A stretch of DNA of 64,000 nucleotides, from assembly GCF_021049245.1 (NCBI RefSeq), contig NZ_CP088020.1, positions 3,416,001 to 3,480,000 of the forward strand, written 5' to 3'. A model generated the notes under the pieces. The model worked only from the letters and a program-made list of their open reading frames with translations, was not told where the DNA came from and searched no databases. Every line of letters begins with the position of its first letter. Within the stretch, counting starts at the first letter, position 1. This document shows positions 8,250-17,416 of the stretch, piece after piece. A program made the position numbers and the translations under genes. The DNA is from Radiobacillus kanasensis (GTDB lineage: Bacteria > Bacillota > Bacilli > Bacillales > Amphibacillaceae).

Positions 8250-9122
8250 TTATTTCTTTATAATATGAGCAAACACCATACGGTCCTTCCCGTTCATGTC
8301 CTTTCGAATTTCAACTTCGCTATGAGGAAAAGTCCATTGAATAAGTTGTTGAACATCCGCTCCTTGCTCATGTCCTATTTCAAATGCAAGCCAGCCGTCT
8401 TGTTCTAACACTTCCTTAGCTTGGACTATGATTTCTTGATAGGCAGCTAATCCTTTTTCCTCTGCAAACAAAGCAAGAGATGGATCAAAATTTTTCACCG
8501 TATCCGATAACGAGTCTGCATCCGAATAGGGAATATAAGGTGGATTCGAAACAATGATTCGGACTTTCTCTCCTTGTTCAAGAAGCGGTTGTAAGAAGTT
8601 TCCTTGTGAAAAGGTGACATCCGCACCGAGACGCTCTGCATTTTGATTTGCGACAAGAAGTGCTTCCTCAGAAATATCAACGGCACGAATGTTTAAGTTT
8701 GGCTCCTCTAGTTTTAAAGAAATTGCAATTACACCACTACCAGTGCCGACATCAACTACTTTAATCGGCTCCTTATCATAAGATTTCTGGATAAGAGATA
8801 GAACTCCTTCCACTAGTTCTTCCGTTTCCTGTCGAGGAATCAGGACATGTTTGCTCACAGAAAAGGGACGTCCATAAAAGGATTCTTCTCCCGTTAAGTG
8901 CTGAACAGGAATACCCGATTTTGCATGGGCTTGTATGTCCCACTGAAAAGATTTCAATACAGATTCTTCTACCTTTTCTCGTAACGAGGATAAGAATTCT
9001 GCTTTTGACATTTGCAGGTGGTGTTGTAACAAAATCTCGGCAACTTTTTCCTCCCGATTACGCTCCTCTAAAAAAGAAGAAGCCCAGCGGAGGGCTTCAT
9101 ATATGCTCATCTTTTCTTTCAT
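8250..9122 (-). CDS. prmC: Release factor glutamine methyltransferase
   Basis: SAM-dependent N5-methylation of the glutamine in the GGQ motif of release factors. 290 residues from the ATG at 9122. The N-terminal helical recognition domain covers about 1-90, and a Rossmann methyltransferase follows with the SAM loop VVDVGTGSGVIA (122-133), acidic VDI (148-150) and substrate motif NPPY (193-196). The frame extends upstream to 9164 but overlaps prfA; GGTGAG within the prfA end sits just before 9122. It is directly downstream of prfA, its substrate gene, consistent with co-transcription. Confidence 0.96.
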   Translation of the reverse strand: MKEKMSIYEALRWASSFLEERNREEKVAEILLQHHLQMSKAEFLSSLREKVEESVLKSFQWDIQAHAKSGIPVQHLTGEESFYGRPFSVSKHVLIPRQETEELVEGVLSLIQKSYDKEPIKVVDVGTGSGVIAISLKLEEPNLNIRAVDISEEALLVANQNAERLGADVTFSQGNFLQPLLEQGEKVRIIVSNPPYIPYSDADSLSDTVKNFDPSLALFAEEKGLAAYQEIIVQAKEVLEQDGWLAFEIGHEQGADVQQLIQWTFPHSEVEIRKDMNGKDRMVFAHIIKK

Positions 9123-9123
9123 G

Positions 9124-10194
9124 TTACTCACCAATTTGCTCCAGTTTTTTCGTTTGCTCTTCAATCAACAGGGCGTCGATTACTTCTCCAACTTTCCCTT
9201 CCAGGATTTGGTCTAGCTTTTGAATCGTCAAACCGATTCGATGATCGGTTACCCGGTTTTGTGGGAAGTTATACGTACGGATACGTTCGGAGCGATCTCC
9301 TGTACCTACAGCTGTTTTTCTCGTTTCATCGTATTCTGCTTGTGCTTCCTGCTGGAACTTATCATAAATCCGTGCACGAAGGACTTTCATCGCTTTTTCT
9401 TTGTTTTTGATTTGCGATTTTTCATCCTGAATCGATACAACGATTCCTGTTGGCATATGCGTTAAACGAACAGCAGACATCGTTGTGTTAACACTTTGTC
9501 CTCCTGGTCCACTAGAAGCGAAGGTATCCACACGGATATCCTTTTCATGGATGTCGATTTCGACCTCTTCCGCTTCCGGCATAACTACGACGGTTGCTGT
9601 TGATGTATGAATTCGTCCACCTGATTCCGTTTCTGGAACACGTTGCACTCGGTGCGCCCCATTTTCATACTTCAACTTCGAATAGGCACCTTGACCATTA
9701 ATCATAAAAATGATTTCTTTGTACCCACCAACACCAGTCGAGTTCGCTTCCATCACGTCTATTTTCCAGCCTTGTGATTCAGCGTAACGGGAATACATTC
9801 TAAATAAGTCCCCTGCAAATAATGCTGCCTCATCTCCACCTGCCGCACCGCGGACCTCCATAATAACGTTTTTATCATCGTTTGGATCCTTCGGAAGAAG
9901 AAGAACTTTCAAGCGCTCTTCTAGCTCTTCTTTCTTATCAGAGAGTTCACCAATCTCCATTTTCACCATGTCATACATGTCATCATCTAAGTTATCTTCT
10001 AGCATTACTTTCGCATCATCCAATTCGGATGTGGTTTCTTTATACTCACGATAAGCTTGAACGACTTCTTGTAAGTCTGATTGCTCTTTCGAATATTCTC
10101 TTAGTTTTTTCGTATCATTAATAATTTCCGGATCACTCAGAAGTTCATTGAGTTTCTCATAACGATCTTCAAGTGATTGTAACTGATCAAGCAC
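9124..10194 (-). CDS. prfA: Peptide chain release factor 1
   Basis: Recognises UAA/UAG in the ribosomal A site and triggers peptide release. 356 residues from GTG at 10194, identical to the B. subtilis length, with AGGTGG five bases upstream; a GTG at 10203 is an alternative. The decoding segment [16 protein letters not shown] holds the PxT-type motif (187-189) and [14 protein letters not shown] holds the catalytic GGQ (231-233). Downstream prmC, which modifies the GGQ glutamine, starts one base after the stop. Confidence 0.97.
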   Translation of the reverse strand: MLDQLQSLEDRYEKLNELLSDPEIINDTKKLREYSKEQSDLQEVVQAYREYKETTSELDDAKVMLEDNLDDDMYDMVKMEIGELSDKKEELEERLKVLLLPKDPNDDKNVIMEVRGAAGGDEAALFAGDLFRMYSRYAESQGWKIDVMEANSTGVGGYKEIIFMINGQGAYSKLKYENGAHRVQRVPETESGGRIHTSTATVVVMPEAEEVEIDIHEKDIRVDTFASSGPGGQSVNTTMSAVRLTHMPTGIVVSIQDEKSQIKNKEKAMKVLRARIYDKFQQEAQAEYDETRKTAVGTGDRSERIRTYNFPQNRVTDHRIGLTIQKLDQILEGKVGEVIDALLIEEQTKKLEQIGE

Positions 10195-10283
10195 GACTTC
10201 CACCTCTTTCTCCTTAACAGTCTAATTATAGTACAGGAGAAAAACCCCGTCAAAAATAGCTTGGAACTGTTTTCTATAGTATC

Positions 10284-10679
10284 TTATTCAATAATCACTT
10301 GAATGTTGTAACGTTGAATTTCAGCCTCGATCGCGCTCTTTATATTCTCTATCCACGCCTGTTCCTCTTCTCCATGTATAGCTTCATCGATTGATACGGA
10401 AACGATTGCATCCGATTGTTTGAGTTGAACCATGTTCACTTGAACTCTAGGCATCCGTTCTGCTGCGTTCTTTATGATACGCTTGTCCTTTTCCGTGTCC
10501 CACGTATCACCCGTTTCATCTATTTTACGTGGACCTGGGTTGTTAATTTGGATATGTCCTGGATCTGTAGTTTCCGTCTGATCTGTCAACAGCGATGTGG
10601 AATTAGGATCTGGTTCGTTCTGAGCACAGGCTGCTATCCCTATAAACAGGATGACACTGCATACAGCAATTCTAAACAT
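10284..10679 (-). CDS. Small lipoprotein, possibly YhcN/YlaJ-like
   Basis: 131 residues with a lipoprotein signal ending in the lipobox IAAC (cysteine about 18), so it should be anchored to the outer face of the membrane. After a polar linker, the segment DKRIIKNAAERMPRVQVNMVQLKQ followed by AIVSVSIDEAIHGEE resembles the strand-helix pattern of sporulation lipoproteins of the YhcN/YlaJ family. That is an inference from pattern only. Start at 10679 has AGGAGG six bases upstream. It is monocistronic between prfA and the PAS/GGDEF/EAL gene. Confidence 0.8.
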   Translation of the reverse strand: MFRIAVCSVILFIGIAACAQNEPDPNSTSLLTDQTETTDPGHIQINNPGPRKIDETGDTWDTEKDKRIIKNAAERMPRVQVNMVQLKQSDAIVSVSIDEAIHGEEEQAWIENIKSAIEAEIQRYNIQVIIE

Positions 10680-10759
10680 ATGTATCCTCCTAGCCCAATT
10701 TTTTCTTATTGTTTCCAGCTAGGAGAAAATTATGAAAAAGAAGAAGGCACGAATAAAAA

Positions 10760-10793
10760 GAAAAACGAGAAGCACACCATATATGCACTTCTC
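10760..10793 (-). terminator. Terminator after the PAS/GGDEF/EAL gene
   Basis: Minus-strand stem GAGAAGTGCA with TGTGCTTCTC (with G-U pairs), short loop, then GTTTTTCTTTTT. Confidence 0.7.
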
Positions 10794-10814
10794 CCTCCAT
10801 CCAATTTTAAAAGA

Positions 10815-13745
10815 TTATACTTTACCTCTTTCCAACAAATACTTTTGTCTGTCCCCTTTCATGAAAGGGGTATCTGGAGGCAGTTGATTGTTCTTTAATT
10901 CTTCCGCAAAAGCAGAAAATGCTTGGGTCCACCTTTCTCCATCCTGCTCTCTTACATATATCAAGTCATACTCATAAATGTCCTGGAATTCTTGCATGCT
11001 TGCTATATACCCATTACAGAAAAATTTTTGCCCCATATAGGTAATACTTATCCTATAAGTAAAGTCTTCTCGAACCGGCAAATTAATAGATGACAGCAAT
11101 CGCAACTTCTCCAAGCCCATTTGTTCGATTAATACTTCTGTGTACCCAAGGTTAATTTCTTTTCCTTTAATAGAAGTTAGTGACATTTCCGAGCTTAATG
11201 GATATGGAAAACGAAGCATTTTATCTTGTTGCAAAGGATCCTTTAAGGAACGGTCATCTCCTGAAGGATTTAGTACTTTACTTTGAAGTATTGCTTGGAA
11301 CTCATGATCTCGAATCGGTCTACTAAAAAGGTATCCTTGAATTTCTTGGCAGTTTTGTTTTTTTAGAAGATTAAGCTGTTCCATCGTCTCTACACCTTCA
11401 GCAATGACATTTTTATTTAGATCTTCCGCTAGTTGAATGACGGATCTTACAATAGCTTGGTCACTTGAATCCTCCACAATATGATCGATAAAGGACTTAT
11501 CAATCTTGATTGCATGTACAGGATAGTGCTTCAAATAACTCAAAGAGGAATAGCCTGTACCGAAGTCGTCTAACGTTATTCGAATTCCTAGTTCCTCCAG
11601 TAACTGTAGATTGGAGTAAATCTCTTTTTGATAATGGATAAGCGTACTCTCGGTAATCTCTATCTCCAATAGTTTTGGATCTAATTTAGATTTTTGTAAC
11701 ACTTGTTTAATAAAATCAACCCAGTCATTTCGCAGTAATCGTTGTGCAGATATATTGATCGATATGGGGACCAAGTCAAGCCCTTTATGCTCCCAACGAG
11801 TCAAATACATACAAACCTGTTGGAGGACCCAATCCCCTATTTGTAAAATGAAGCCACTCTCTTCCGCTAGCGGAATAAATTCCCTAGGTGAAATAATTCC
11901 CCACTCCGGATGCTGCCAACGTACCAGGGCTTCCGCTCCAACTAATTCCCCATCCGGCTTCACTTTTGGTTGAAATTCTACATATAGCTCCTTATTTTCA
12001 ATGGACTTCCATAGATCTCTCTCCATACTATACCGTTTAAATGTAGCAATATTTAAGGATGGAGAGTACACTTCATACGTATTCCGCCCTTTTAGCTTGG
12101 CACGCTTAAGGGACGCGCCAGCACTTTTTCTTAACTCCCCCCGGTCTTCTATGTCTTTTGGGTAGCGACTTACTCCTATACTAGTCGTAACGAATACCTC
12201 ATAGGGACCTAGTATAAAGGGATCTTTTAACAAATCTAATATTTTTTTCGCTACATGTATGGGGGCGTCTTCTTCTTCAAAATCCCAAAGAAGAATGATA
12301 AATTCATCTCCACTGATCCGTGAGAATAAAGTATTATGACCTAGATTTTCATTTATTCGATTCGCAAACTTTTTGATTAGCAAGTCCCCCGATTCATGCC
12401 CGAGCATATCACTTACATACTTAAATCGATCTAGGTTTAAATGTAATAAGGAGATTGATATTTCCTTATTTTTAATGGTTGAAAATAATTCGTCTAGTTT
12501 TTCATCTAACATTCGTTTATTCGGTAGTTGTGTTAAATAATCATGATAGGCCAAATGTTTAATCACTTTTTCTGAATTCTTATAGGAAGTGATATCCGTA
12601 ATAATACCATCTACACGAATAAGGTTTCCTTTCTCATCCAGAGTAGGTATCGTTTGATCCTGAACCCAAACATCGTTTCCATTTTTATTAATAATTCGAT
12701 ATTCGTGACGCAAGGTGTTTCCTTCCTGCAATGCTGATTGACGAGCCATATAACCATCACGATCTTCTGGGTGAATAATAGCCAGCCATGAATCTAAATC
12801 ATGAAATTGTTTACTAGGAAATCCAGTTATGACTTCTATACCTGGAGAACCAAGCATTAAGAAATCTTCCTTTATATCAAAAGACCATATCCCTACCTCT
12901 AATGTATTGTAAATCCTTCTAAACCTCTCTTCACTCTCCTTCCATTTTCTTTCATTATTTTTCCTATCTGTAATATCTTGAATCGTACCAACTATGCGAT
13001 AAGGCTGCTGTTTGGAGTCCTTAATCACTTTTACTTGCTCTTGTACATGAATAATCGTTTGATCACGCAATAAAAACCTATACTCAAGTTGGTATCCTTG
13101 CATGCTATTCATAGATTTATCTAATGTTTCTTTAAAAAGACTACGGTCGTCTGGATGCACGAAATGAATAATCTTTGTGACACTCGGTACAAAATCATCA
13201 CTGTTCTCCACCTTTAAAAGTTCATACAATTGATGAGACCAATATGCCTTATCTTCAATAAGGTCATATTCCCAGCTACCTATCCTAGCTAAAATTTGTG
13301 CCATCTCTAAACTATTTCTAATTCTAATTAAATCCTTTTCTGTCTGTATATAAGCTGTAATATCCCTGGCAAATCCTTGAACAGCGATAACTTCATCCTC
13401 TATCCTAATTGGGATATAAGTGATATCGGTTTGAATCTGGTCCCCATTTTTATGCGGGATATTGGTCTGATAGGTTTGTGCTGTACCCTTTAAGGATTCC
13501 TTTAAAAAATGAGCACCTTTGCTTTGGTGAAAAGCAGTGCTGAAAAACGCTTCTATTTCTTTAAAGCTATACCCGAACGTATTTATCATTGCATCATTGC
13601 ACGTCACCAAAACTCCCTCCGAATTAAGGAGGAACGCAGGTGTTGGATAATCTGTATAAAGCTTCTTAAAATAAGTTTTTAAATCCTTATCCATTTCATG
13701 AAAGCCTCTATGTTTCTTTTTCAATCCTTGCAGGAAGTTAAACAA
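10815..13745 (-). CDS. PAS-GGDEF-EAL cyclic-di-GMP signalling protein
   Basis: 976-residue soluble sensor with no membrane segment. Three PAS domains are visible (about 25-130, 150-260, 268-385). A GGDEF domain follows (395-560) whose signature is SGDEF (478-482). Then comes an EAL phosphodiesterase (572-815) with intact E605-A-L, DDFGTG (726-731) and EGVET (783-787). A C-terminal tail (about 855-950) resembles a PilZ-type beta domain; this is tentative. The EAL signatures suggest c-di-GMP hydrolysis; cyclase activity is doubtful because the first glycine of GGDEF is serine. TTG at 13745 has AAGGAGG eight bases upstream, and no better ATG exists. It appears monocistronic. Confidence 0.93.
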   Translation of the reverse strand: MFNFLQGLKKKHRGFHEMDKDLKTYFKKLYTDYPTPAFLLNSEGVLVTCNDAMINTFGYSFKEIEAFFSTAFHQSKGAHFLKESLKGTAQTYQTNIPHKNGDQIQTDITYIPIRIEDEVIAVQGFARDITAYIQTEKDLIRIRNSLEMAQILARIGSWEYDLIEDKAYWSHQLYELLKVENSDDFVPSVTKIIHFVHPDDRSLFKETLDKSMNSMQGYQLEYRFLLRDQTIIHVQEQVKVIKDSKQQPYRIVGTIQDITDRKNNERKWKESEERFRRIYNTLEVGIWSFDIKEDFLMLGSPGIEVITGFPSKQFHDLDSWLAIIHPEDRDGYMARQSALQEGNTLRHEYRIINKNGNDVWVQDQTIPTLDEKGNLIRVDGIITDITSYKNSEKVIKHLAYHDYLTQLPNKRMLDEKLDELFSTIKNKEISISLLHLNLDRFKYVSDMLGHESGDLLIKKFANRINENLGHNTLFSRISGDEFIILLWDFEEEDAPIHVAKKILDLLKDPFILGPYEVFVTTSIGVSRYPKDIEDRGELRKSAGASLKRAKLKGRNTYEVYSPSLNIATFKRYSMERDLWKSIENKELYVEFQPKVKPDGELVGAEALVRWQHPEWGIISPREFIPLAEESGFILQIGDWVLQQVCMYLTRWEHKGLDLVPISINISAQRLLRNDWVDFIKQVLQKSKLDPKLLEIEITESTLIHYQKEIYSNLQLLEELGIRITLDDFGTGYSSLSYLKHYPVHAIKIDKSFIDHIVEDSSDQAIVRSVIQLAEDLNKNVIAEGVETMEQLNLLKKQNCQEIQGYLFSRPIRDHEFQAILQSKVLNPSGDDRSLKDPLQQDKMLRFPYPLSSEMSLTSIKGKEINLGYTEVLIEQMGLEKLRLLSSINLPVREDFTYRISITYMGQKFFCNGYIASMQEFQDIYEYDLIYVREQDGERWTQAFSAFAEELKNNQLPPDTPFMKGDRQKYLLERGKV

Positions 13746-13956
13746 TATATAATCCTCCTTTTTCTTTATTCTTTGGTTATCTGCTTACATTTTATTCCTT
13801 CCGTTCTAATAATAGTGAAGTAATGGAATTTAAGAATTGCTAAGAAGTCAACTTAACCCTTCTATAATTAATAAATGAATCGCAAACCTTGGAAAGCACA
13901 ATATATCGCCTTCCATCCTTTTCAAGAAATACAACAAAACTTATAAATGCTGACAT

Positions 13957-13986
13957 AAAAAAAGAAGCACCATTGTAGGTACTTCT
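13957..13986 (-). terminator. Terminator after the sigma/anti-sigma operon
   Basis: Nine-pair stem AGAAGTACC/GGTGCTTCT on the minus strand with a six-base loop, followed by TTTTTTT. Confidence 0.85.
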
Positions 13987-13993
13987 TCTAGCT

Positions 13994-15007
13994 TTACTTA
14001 TTTAACTGAACCTGATCTGCACTTCGAATCACTAATTCATACGGTACGTCTTTTAATATTTTTTCTACTTCTTCTGTATGGAAAAATTCCATCACATGCG
14101 ACTCAATCCTTTCCACCACTTCATCGGCTTGTGGATCCTTGCTGTCTAGTGTTGTTTTTACCACAATCTGTAATGGAGGGGGATGAAACGAGTAGGCCAT
14201 TCCTTTTGTATGAAATTCTTTTTTCGCTCGAAGTCCTTCATGTAGTGTGTTAATAATTGTGGTAACTTTCATTTCCAATTCCTGTTGTTTTAGATTAACG
14301 AGTTGGACTTTGTAGAAAAACGTACCAAGCCCTAATGGTTCTACTACTTCCTTCATCATTTGCTTCAATTCGTCTACATTTTTAGTTGTGTCAGGAACTG
14401 CTATTTCAACCTTATGATCCTTTTGATTGTGAGTCACTCCCATAGTTAATAGGTTAACATCCGTTTCTTTCATCTTTTCGGATACGGCATCCATTATTTG
14501 CTTCGCTTCTTTTGCGTATTGCTCAGACTCCTCACTCATCCTAAATTCTCTTTCTTCATATTTTTCTACTACAACTGAAAATGCATCATAGTCTTCATCT
14601 AATAAAATCTCTTCTGTTTTCGCTTCAATAGACTGCCTCACTTCTTGAACATCTTGTTCCGATCCATTGACTTGAACATACATGATCTTGTCTGGATATG
14701 AAGATTCTTCTACCTCTTCTATGTCATAGCCTTGTCCCTTCAGCTCTTTTTCGATAAGAAGTGTAATGGGTTCGTTATGAAAAAACTGTTTTAAAAATGG
14801 GACATCCGCTAATACGTTTGTCACTGTGGGTGATAATAAGGAACTTGCTACAAGTAAGATTATAATGGCAGAAGCTAGGATAGATTTTCGGGTATAAAAC
14901 GGCTTTTTCATTTCCTTTCTTGCCTGCAAGACCCCTTTTCTTGAATAATCAGAGAGTTCGTCAGGTATCTCTATTCGCTCTATTTCCTTTTCCAGACTAT
15001 TATTCAT
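13994..15007 (-). CDS. Probable membrane anti-sigma factor
   Basis: 337 residues: a short N-terminal cytoplasmic segment (1-40), one transmembrane helix (about 42-60, SILASAIIILLVASSLLSP) and a large extracytoplasmic domain. This is the layout of anti-sigma factors paired with ECF sigma genes (DUF4179-like). The ATG at 15007 overlaps the sigma stop by eight bases and has GGAGG six bases upstream, so translation is coupled. The extracellular part has two repeated-looking halves with VQVNGSEQDVQEVRQSIEAK and VEIAVPDTTKNVDELKQMMK, but no recognised enzyme motif. The stimulus is unknown. Confidence 0.8.
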   Translation of the reverse strand: MNNSLEKEIERIEIPDELSDYSRKGVLQARKEMKKPFYTRKSILASAIIILLVASSLLSPTVTNVLADVPFLKQFFHNEPITLLIEKELKGQGYDIEEVEESSYPDKIMYVQVNGSEQDVQEVRQSIEAKTEEILLDEDYDAFSVVVEKYEEREFRMSEESEQYAKEAKQIMDAVSEKMKETDVNLLTMGVTHNQKDHKVEIAVPDTTKNVDELKQMMKEVVEPLGLGTFFYKVQLVNLKQQELEMKVTTIINTLHEGLRAKKEFHTKGMAYSFHPPPLQIVVKTTLDSKDPQADEVVERIESHVMEFFHTEEVEKILKDVPYELVIRSADQVQLNK

Positions 15008-15527
15008 ATAAATCCTCCCTTCTTACTTGTTTCCGACACTTCTCTAAGGCTCGATATAAGATGGACTTCACCGTACCTAATGGCAAGTTTTCTAGCTCTG
15101 CTATTTCCTTAAAGCTATATCCGCCATAGTATTTGAACAAGATAATGGTTTTCTCTGTCTCATTTAACTTGTGCAACAAATCCTGTAAGGAAAGGGATAA
15201 CGTAAGGTCCACGTCTTCTTTTTGTGGGATGTCTGTTGAATCTCGATAGAGTGGGACTATATTTTTGTTTTTTCGTATGAGATCTATGGAGTTTCTAATC
15301 GAAATTTTGATCAACCAGGATTTCGTATATTTCTCTTCTTGGAGTGTATGGATGTTTTTAAATGCTTTATAAGCTGTTTCTTGTACCACATCAAGCGCGT
15401 CATTTGAATTTTTCACGTAAACATAGGCAACTCGATAAATATCTTTTTCGTACTTTTGGAACAGTTTTAAGAACGCCTTGTCATTGCCTTTCTTTGCTTT
15501 TTTTAGTAGTTTGTCGATCACAATCAC
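15000..15527 (-). CDS. ECF-type RNA polymerase sigma factor
   Basis: 175 residues with sigma region 2 (YRVAYVYVKNSNDALDVVQETAYKAF) and region 4 (LNETEKTIILFKYYGGYSFKEIAELENLPLGTVKSILYRAL). Regions 1 and 3 are absent, as in group 4 (ECF) sigma factors. It most resembles the SigV/SigW-type stress sigma factors, but the regulon cannot be deduced. The GTG at 15527 is used; a second GTG two codons later is possible. It is followed with overlap by the anti-sigma gene. Confidence 0.9.
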   Translation of the reverse strand: MIVIDKLLKKAKKGNDKAFLKLFQKYEKDIYRVAYVYVKNSNDALDVVQETAYKAFKNIHTLQEEKYTKSWLIKISIRNSIDLIRKNKNIVPLYRDSTDIPQKEDVDLTLSLSLQDLLHKLNETEKTIILFKYYGGYSFKEIAELENLPLGTVKSILYRALEKCRKQVRREDLYE

Positions 15528-15595
15528 CCGCTTTCTTTATGAGCTTTCATATATTAGACGGTGGCAGGATAGTTTTGGCTTAACTTTTTTCAAGA

Positions 15596-16060
15596 ACAAA
15601 AGCGCAAGCGCCCGGGTTTAAGGATTACAGACTAAGACCGTCCTTTGCGGACAACGTCTGCAGACCCCTTGCCGGGGCCACGTACGGACTGCGCCTGGCC
15701 ATGCCAGGTGGTTCGACTTGCTGCGCAAAGCGGCGGTTTTAATCGAACATTCTTACGTCGGAGATAAAGGAAACATGCCCCTTCAAAGGGGTATGCCAAC
15801 GTTGGGCTCAGGAGCCCGGGTTTAGTTGGCCTTCCTTCCTCGCGAATCGATGTTGACTTATCGCACAGAGGTGAGGGAAGTCTCGCTAGTTGCTGGGCGC
15901 GTTAGGAAGCGAAGCGGGCTTGATCAAATACGATGGCATAAGCAGGGCTCCGTAAGTGACGGAGTTTGTCACTGTAGGAGAACTGCTTATGACGTGAGTA
16001 TTTAGCCCGCGTAGCTGGACTGAAGCTGGACGTGGCTATTGCAGTATGTTTATCCACACC
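15596..16060. repeat. Structured GC-rich dispersed repeat, longest copy
   Basis: About 465 bp with no supported gene and many stem-forming segments. It opens with AAAAGCGCAAGCGCCCGG and contains GGGCGCGTTAGGAAGC and GAAGCTGGACGTGGC, which recur at 20500, 50600 and 51903. An internal part (about 15690-15810) matches the repeat at 27520-27680, sharing TGGTTCGAC and AAAGGAAACAT. A nested inverted repeat CATAAGCAG/CTGCTTATG encloses a CTCC/GGAG stem at about 15940-15990. It fills the gap between the sigma gene and tdk. Confidence 0.75.
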
Positions 16061-16086
16061 AAGCAAATTTTATAATTTCCTGGACT

Positions 16087-16116
16087 AAAAAAAGCACTTG
16101 GACTAATCCAAGCGCT
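16087..16116 (-). terminator. Terminator after tdk
   Basis: Ten-pair stem AGCGCTTGGA/TCCAAGTGCT with loop TTAG, followed by TTTTTTT on the minus strand. Confidence 0.9.
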
Positions 16117-16127
16117 CGTGTTAGGTA

Positions 16128-16745
16128 TTATTTCAAGGCATTCGCCATTTTTATCGTCAATTGCCTGGGCTTATTTGGAACCTCATGGTGATGACGACAT
16201 CTTGGTTCGTAGGATTCTGAGGCACCTACTAAAATAATCGGGTCATTATAGGAAGCAGGCTTTCCATCAATTAATCGTTGGGTTCTACTTGCTGGAGATC
16301 CACATACCGGGCAAATAGCATTCAACTTTGTAACCGACTCACTCAAAGCCATTAGTTCTGGCATCGGACCAAATGGTTCTCCACGGAAATCCGAATCTAG
16401 TCCTGCAGCAATTACTCGATATCCAGAATCCGCTAGCTGATCCACGATATCCACAATTTTTTCATCAAAAAACTGTATTTCATCAATACCAATTACATCG
16501 ATGGTTTCATCAATATGGTCTAAAATTTCTTCAGATGAGTGCACAGGAACTGCTAATACAGCTGTTCCGTTATGGGAAACGACAGACTCCTCGGAATACC
16601 GACTGTCGATTGCTGGTTTAAACACTATTACAGATAAATTACCGTATGTAGCACGGCGAACGCGGCGAATTAACTCTTCTGACTTTCCTGAGAACATACT
16701 ACCGCAAATAATTTCCACCCATCCACTTTGTTTCATGACATACAC
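16128..16745 (-). CDS. tdk: Thymidine kinase
   Basis: ATP-dependent phosphorylation of thymidine to dTMP (type II enzyme). 205 residues. P-loop GSMFSGKS (15-22), Walker B-like DEIQFF (88-93) with catalytic E89, and a zinc lasso with CPVCGSP (C145, C148) and C183 plus nearby histidines in RCRHHH. The N-terminus MYVMKQSGW matches B. subtilis and uses GTG at 16745 with GAGAGG seven bases upstream. The C-terminus is about ten residues longer than the B. subtilis protein. It lies downstream of rpmE as in relatives. Confidence 0.96.
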   Translation of the reverse strand: MYVMKQSGWVEIICGSMFSGKSEELIRRVRRATYGNLSVIVFKPAIDSRYSEESVVSHNGTAVLAVPVHSSEEILDHIDETIDVIGIDEIQFFDEKIVDIVDQLADSGYRVIAAGLDSDFRGEPFGPMPELMALSESVTKLNAICPVCGSPASRTQRLIDGKPASYNDPIILVGASESYEPRCRHHHEVPNKPRQLTIKMANALK

Positions 16746-16901
16746 TTTCGGGCCTCTCCCTTCATTCCTACAACCTTTTCTTTTTTAACGGGGAAATCCC
16801 TCGTTTCATCAAAAAATCTACTATCTCTACTCTATACTTTCCGCTCTCTATTTTCTACCTGTTTCTACATTTTTTTCATAGAAAAAATTGGGTTTTGGGC
16901 G

Positions 16902-16940
16902 TAAAAAAACAGGCAACAGTATCGGACAGGTTGCCTGTTT
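16902..16940 (-). terminator. Terminator after rpmE
   Basis: Eleven-pair stem AAACAGGCAAC/GTTGCCTGTTT followed by a run of T on the minus strand. Confidence 0.9.
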
Positions 16941-16988
16941 AACTATCTTTAGCAGTAGATTACCCGTGAAAAACGGGCCATCCAGCAA

Positions 16989-17234
16989 TTAGCCAAGATT
17001 ATATTTTTTCTTAAAGCGATCCACACGGCCACCAGCTGTATCAGCTTTTTGTTTGCCTGTGTAGAAAGGATGTGAAGCTGAACTAATTTCAACACGGATT
17101 AGTGGGTAAGTGTTACCATCTTCCCATTCAATCGTTTCTTCAGAAGTCTTTGTAGAACCACTTAGAAACTTGAAATCAGAGCTTGTATCAAGGAATACTA
17201 CTTTTCTGTACTCAGGATGAATTCCTTCTCTCAT
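16989..17234 (-). CDS. rpmE2: 50S ribosomal protein L31, type B (zinc-free)
   Basis: 81-residue L31 starting [14 protein letters not shown] and ending with [14 protein letters not shown]. It contains no cysteine, so it is the C-minus (type B, YtiA-like) form that does not need zinc. In B. subtilis the gene next to rho is the zinc-binding type A rpmE, while the type B gene lies elsewhere and is Zur-regulated. Here the type B form occupies the rho-tdk locus. AAAGGAG lies nine bases before ATG at 17234. The long hairpin-rich leader upstream may be autoregulatory. Confidence 0.95.
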   Translation of the reverse strand: MREGIHPEYRKVVFLDTSSDFKFLSGSTKTSEETIEWEDGNTYPLIRVEISSASHPFYTGKQKADTAGGRVDRFKKKYNLG

Positions 17235-17284
17235 TTCTTTCCACTCCTTTTGCCCTGAATCCCTTGGAAACAGAGTTATTGTAG

Positions 17285-17341
17285 AGCTACTTGTAGGTAG
17301 CTAGAGAGTTACTCTCTAAAGCTTTAGGAATACCTAAAGTT
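17285..17341 (-). promoter_or_regulatory. Hairpin-rich leader between rho and rpmE (possible L31 leader RNA)
   Basis: Three adjacent hairpins on the minus strand: CTTTAGG-loop-CCTAAAG (17322-17341), TAGAGAGT/ACTCTCTA (17302-17318, perfect) and AGCTAC/GTAGCT (17285-17302). None is followed by a T run, so they are not simple terminators. L31 leader motifs have been proposed in Firmicutes; assignment here is inference. Confidence 0.45.
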
Positions 17342-17416
17342 TTGCGAAGGTTTTTAAACTCACATAGAGAGATTATAACAGTGTTATTTTTCGTTTGCAA
17401 GGTTAATCTTATCCTT

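Noticed and set aside
16050..16058. Single DnaA box TTATCCACA near tdk
   Set aside because: Isolated match without neighbours; likely chance, as is the one at 23649-23657.
15596..16060. Group II intron or rRNA fragment
   Set aside because: No domain V-like sequence, no GTGYG boundary, no reverse transcriptase frame and no rRNA core motif found.
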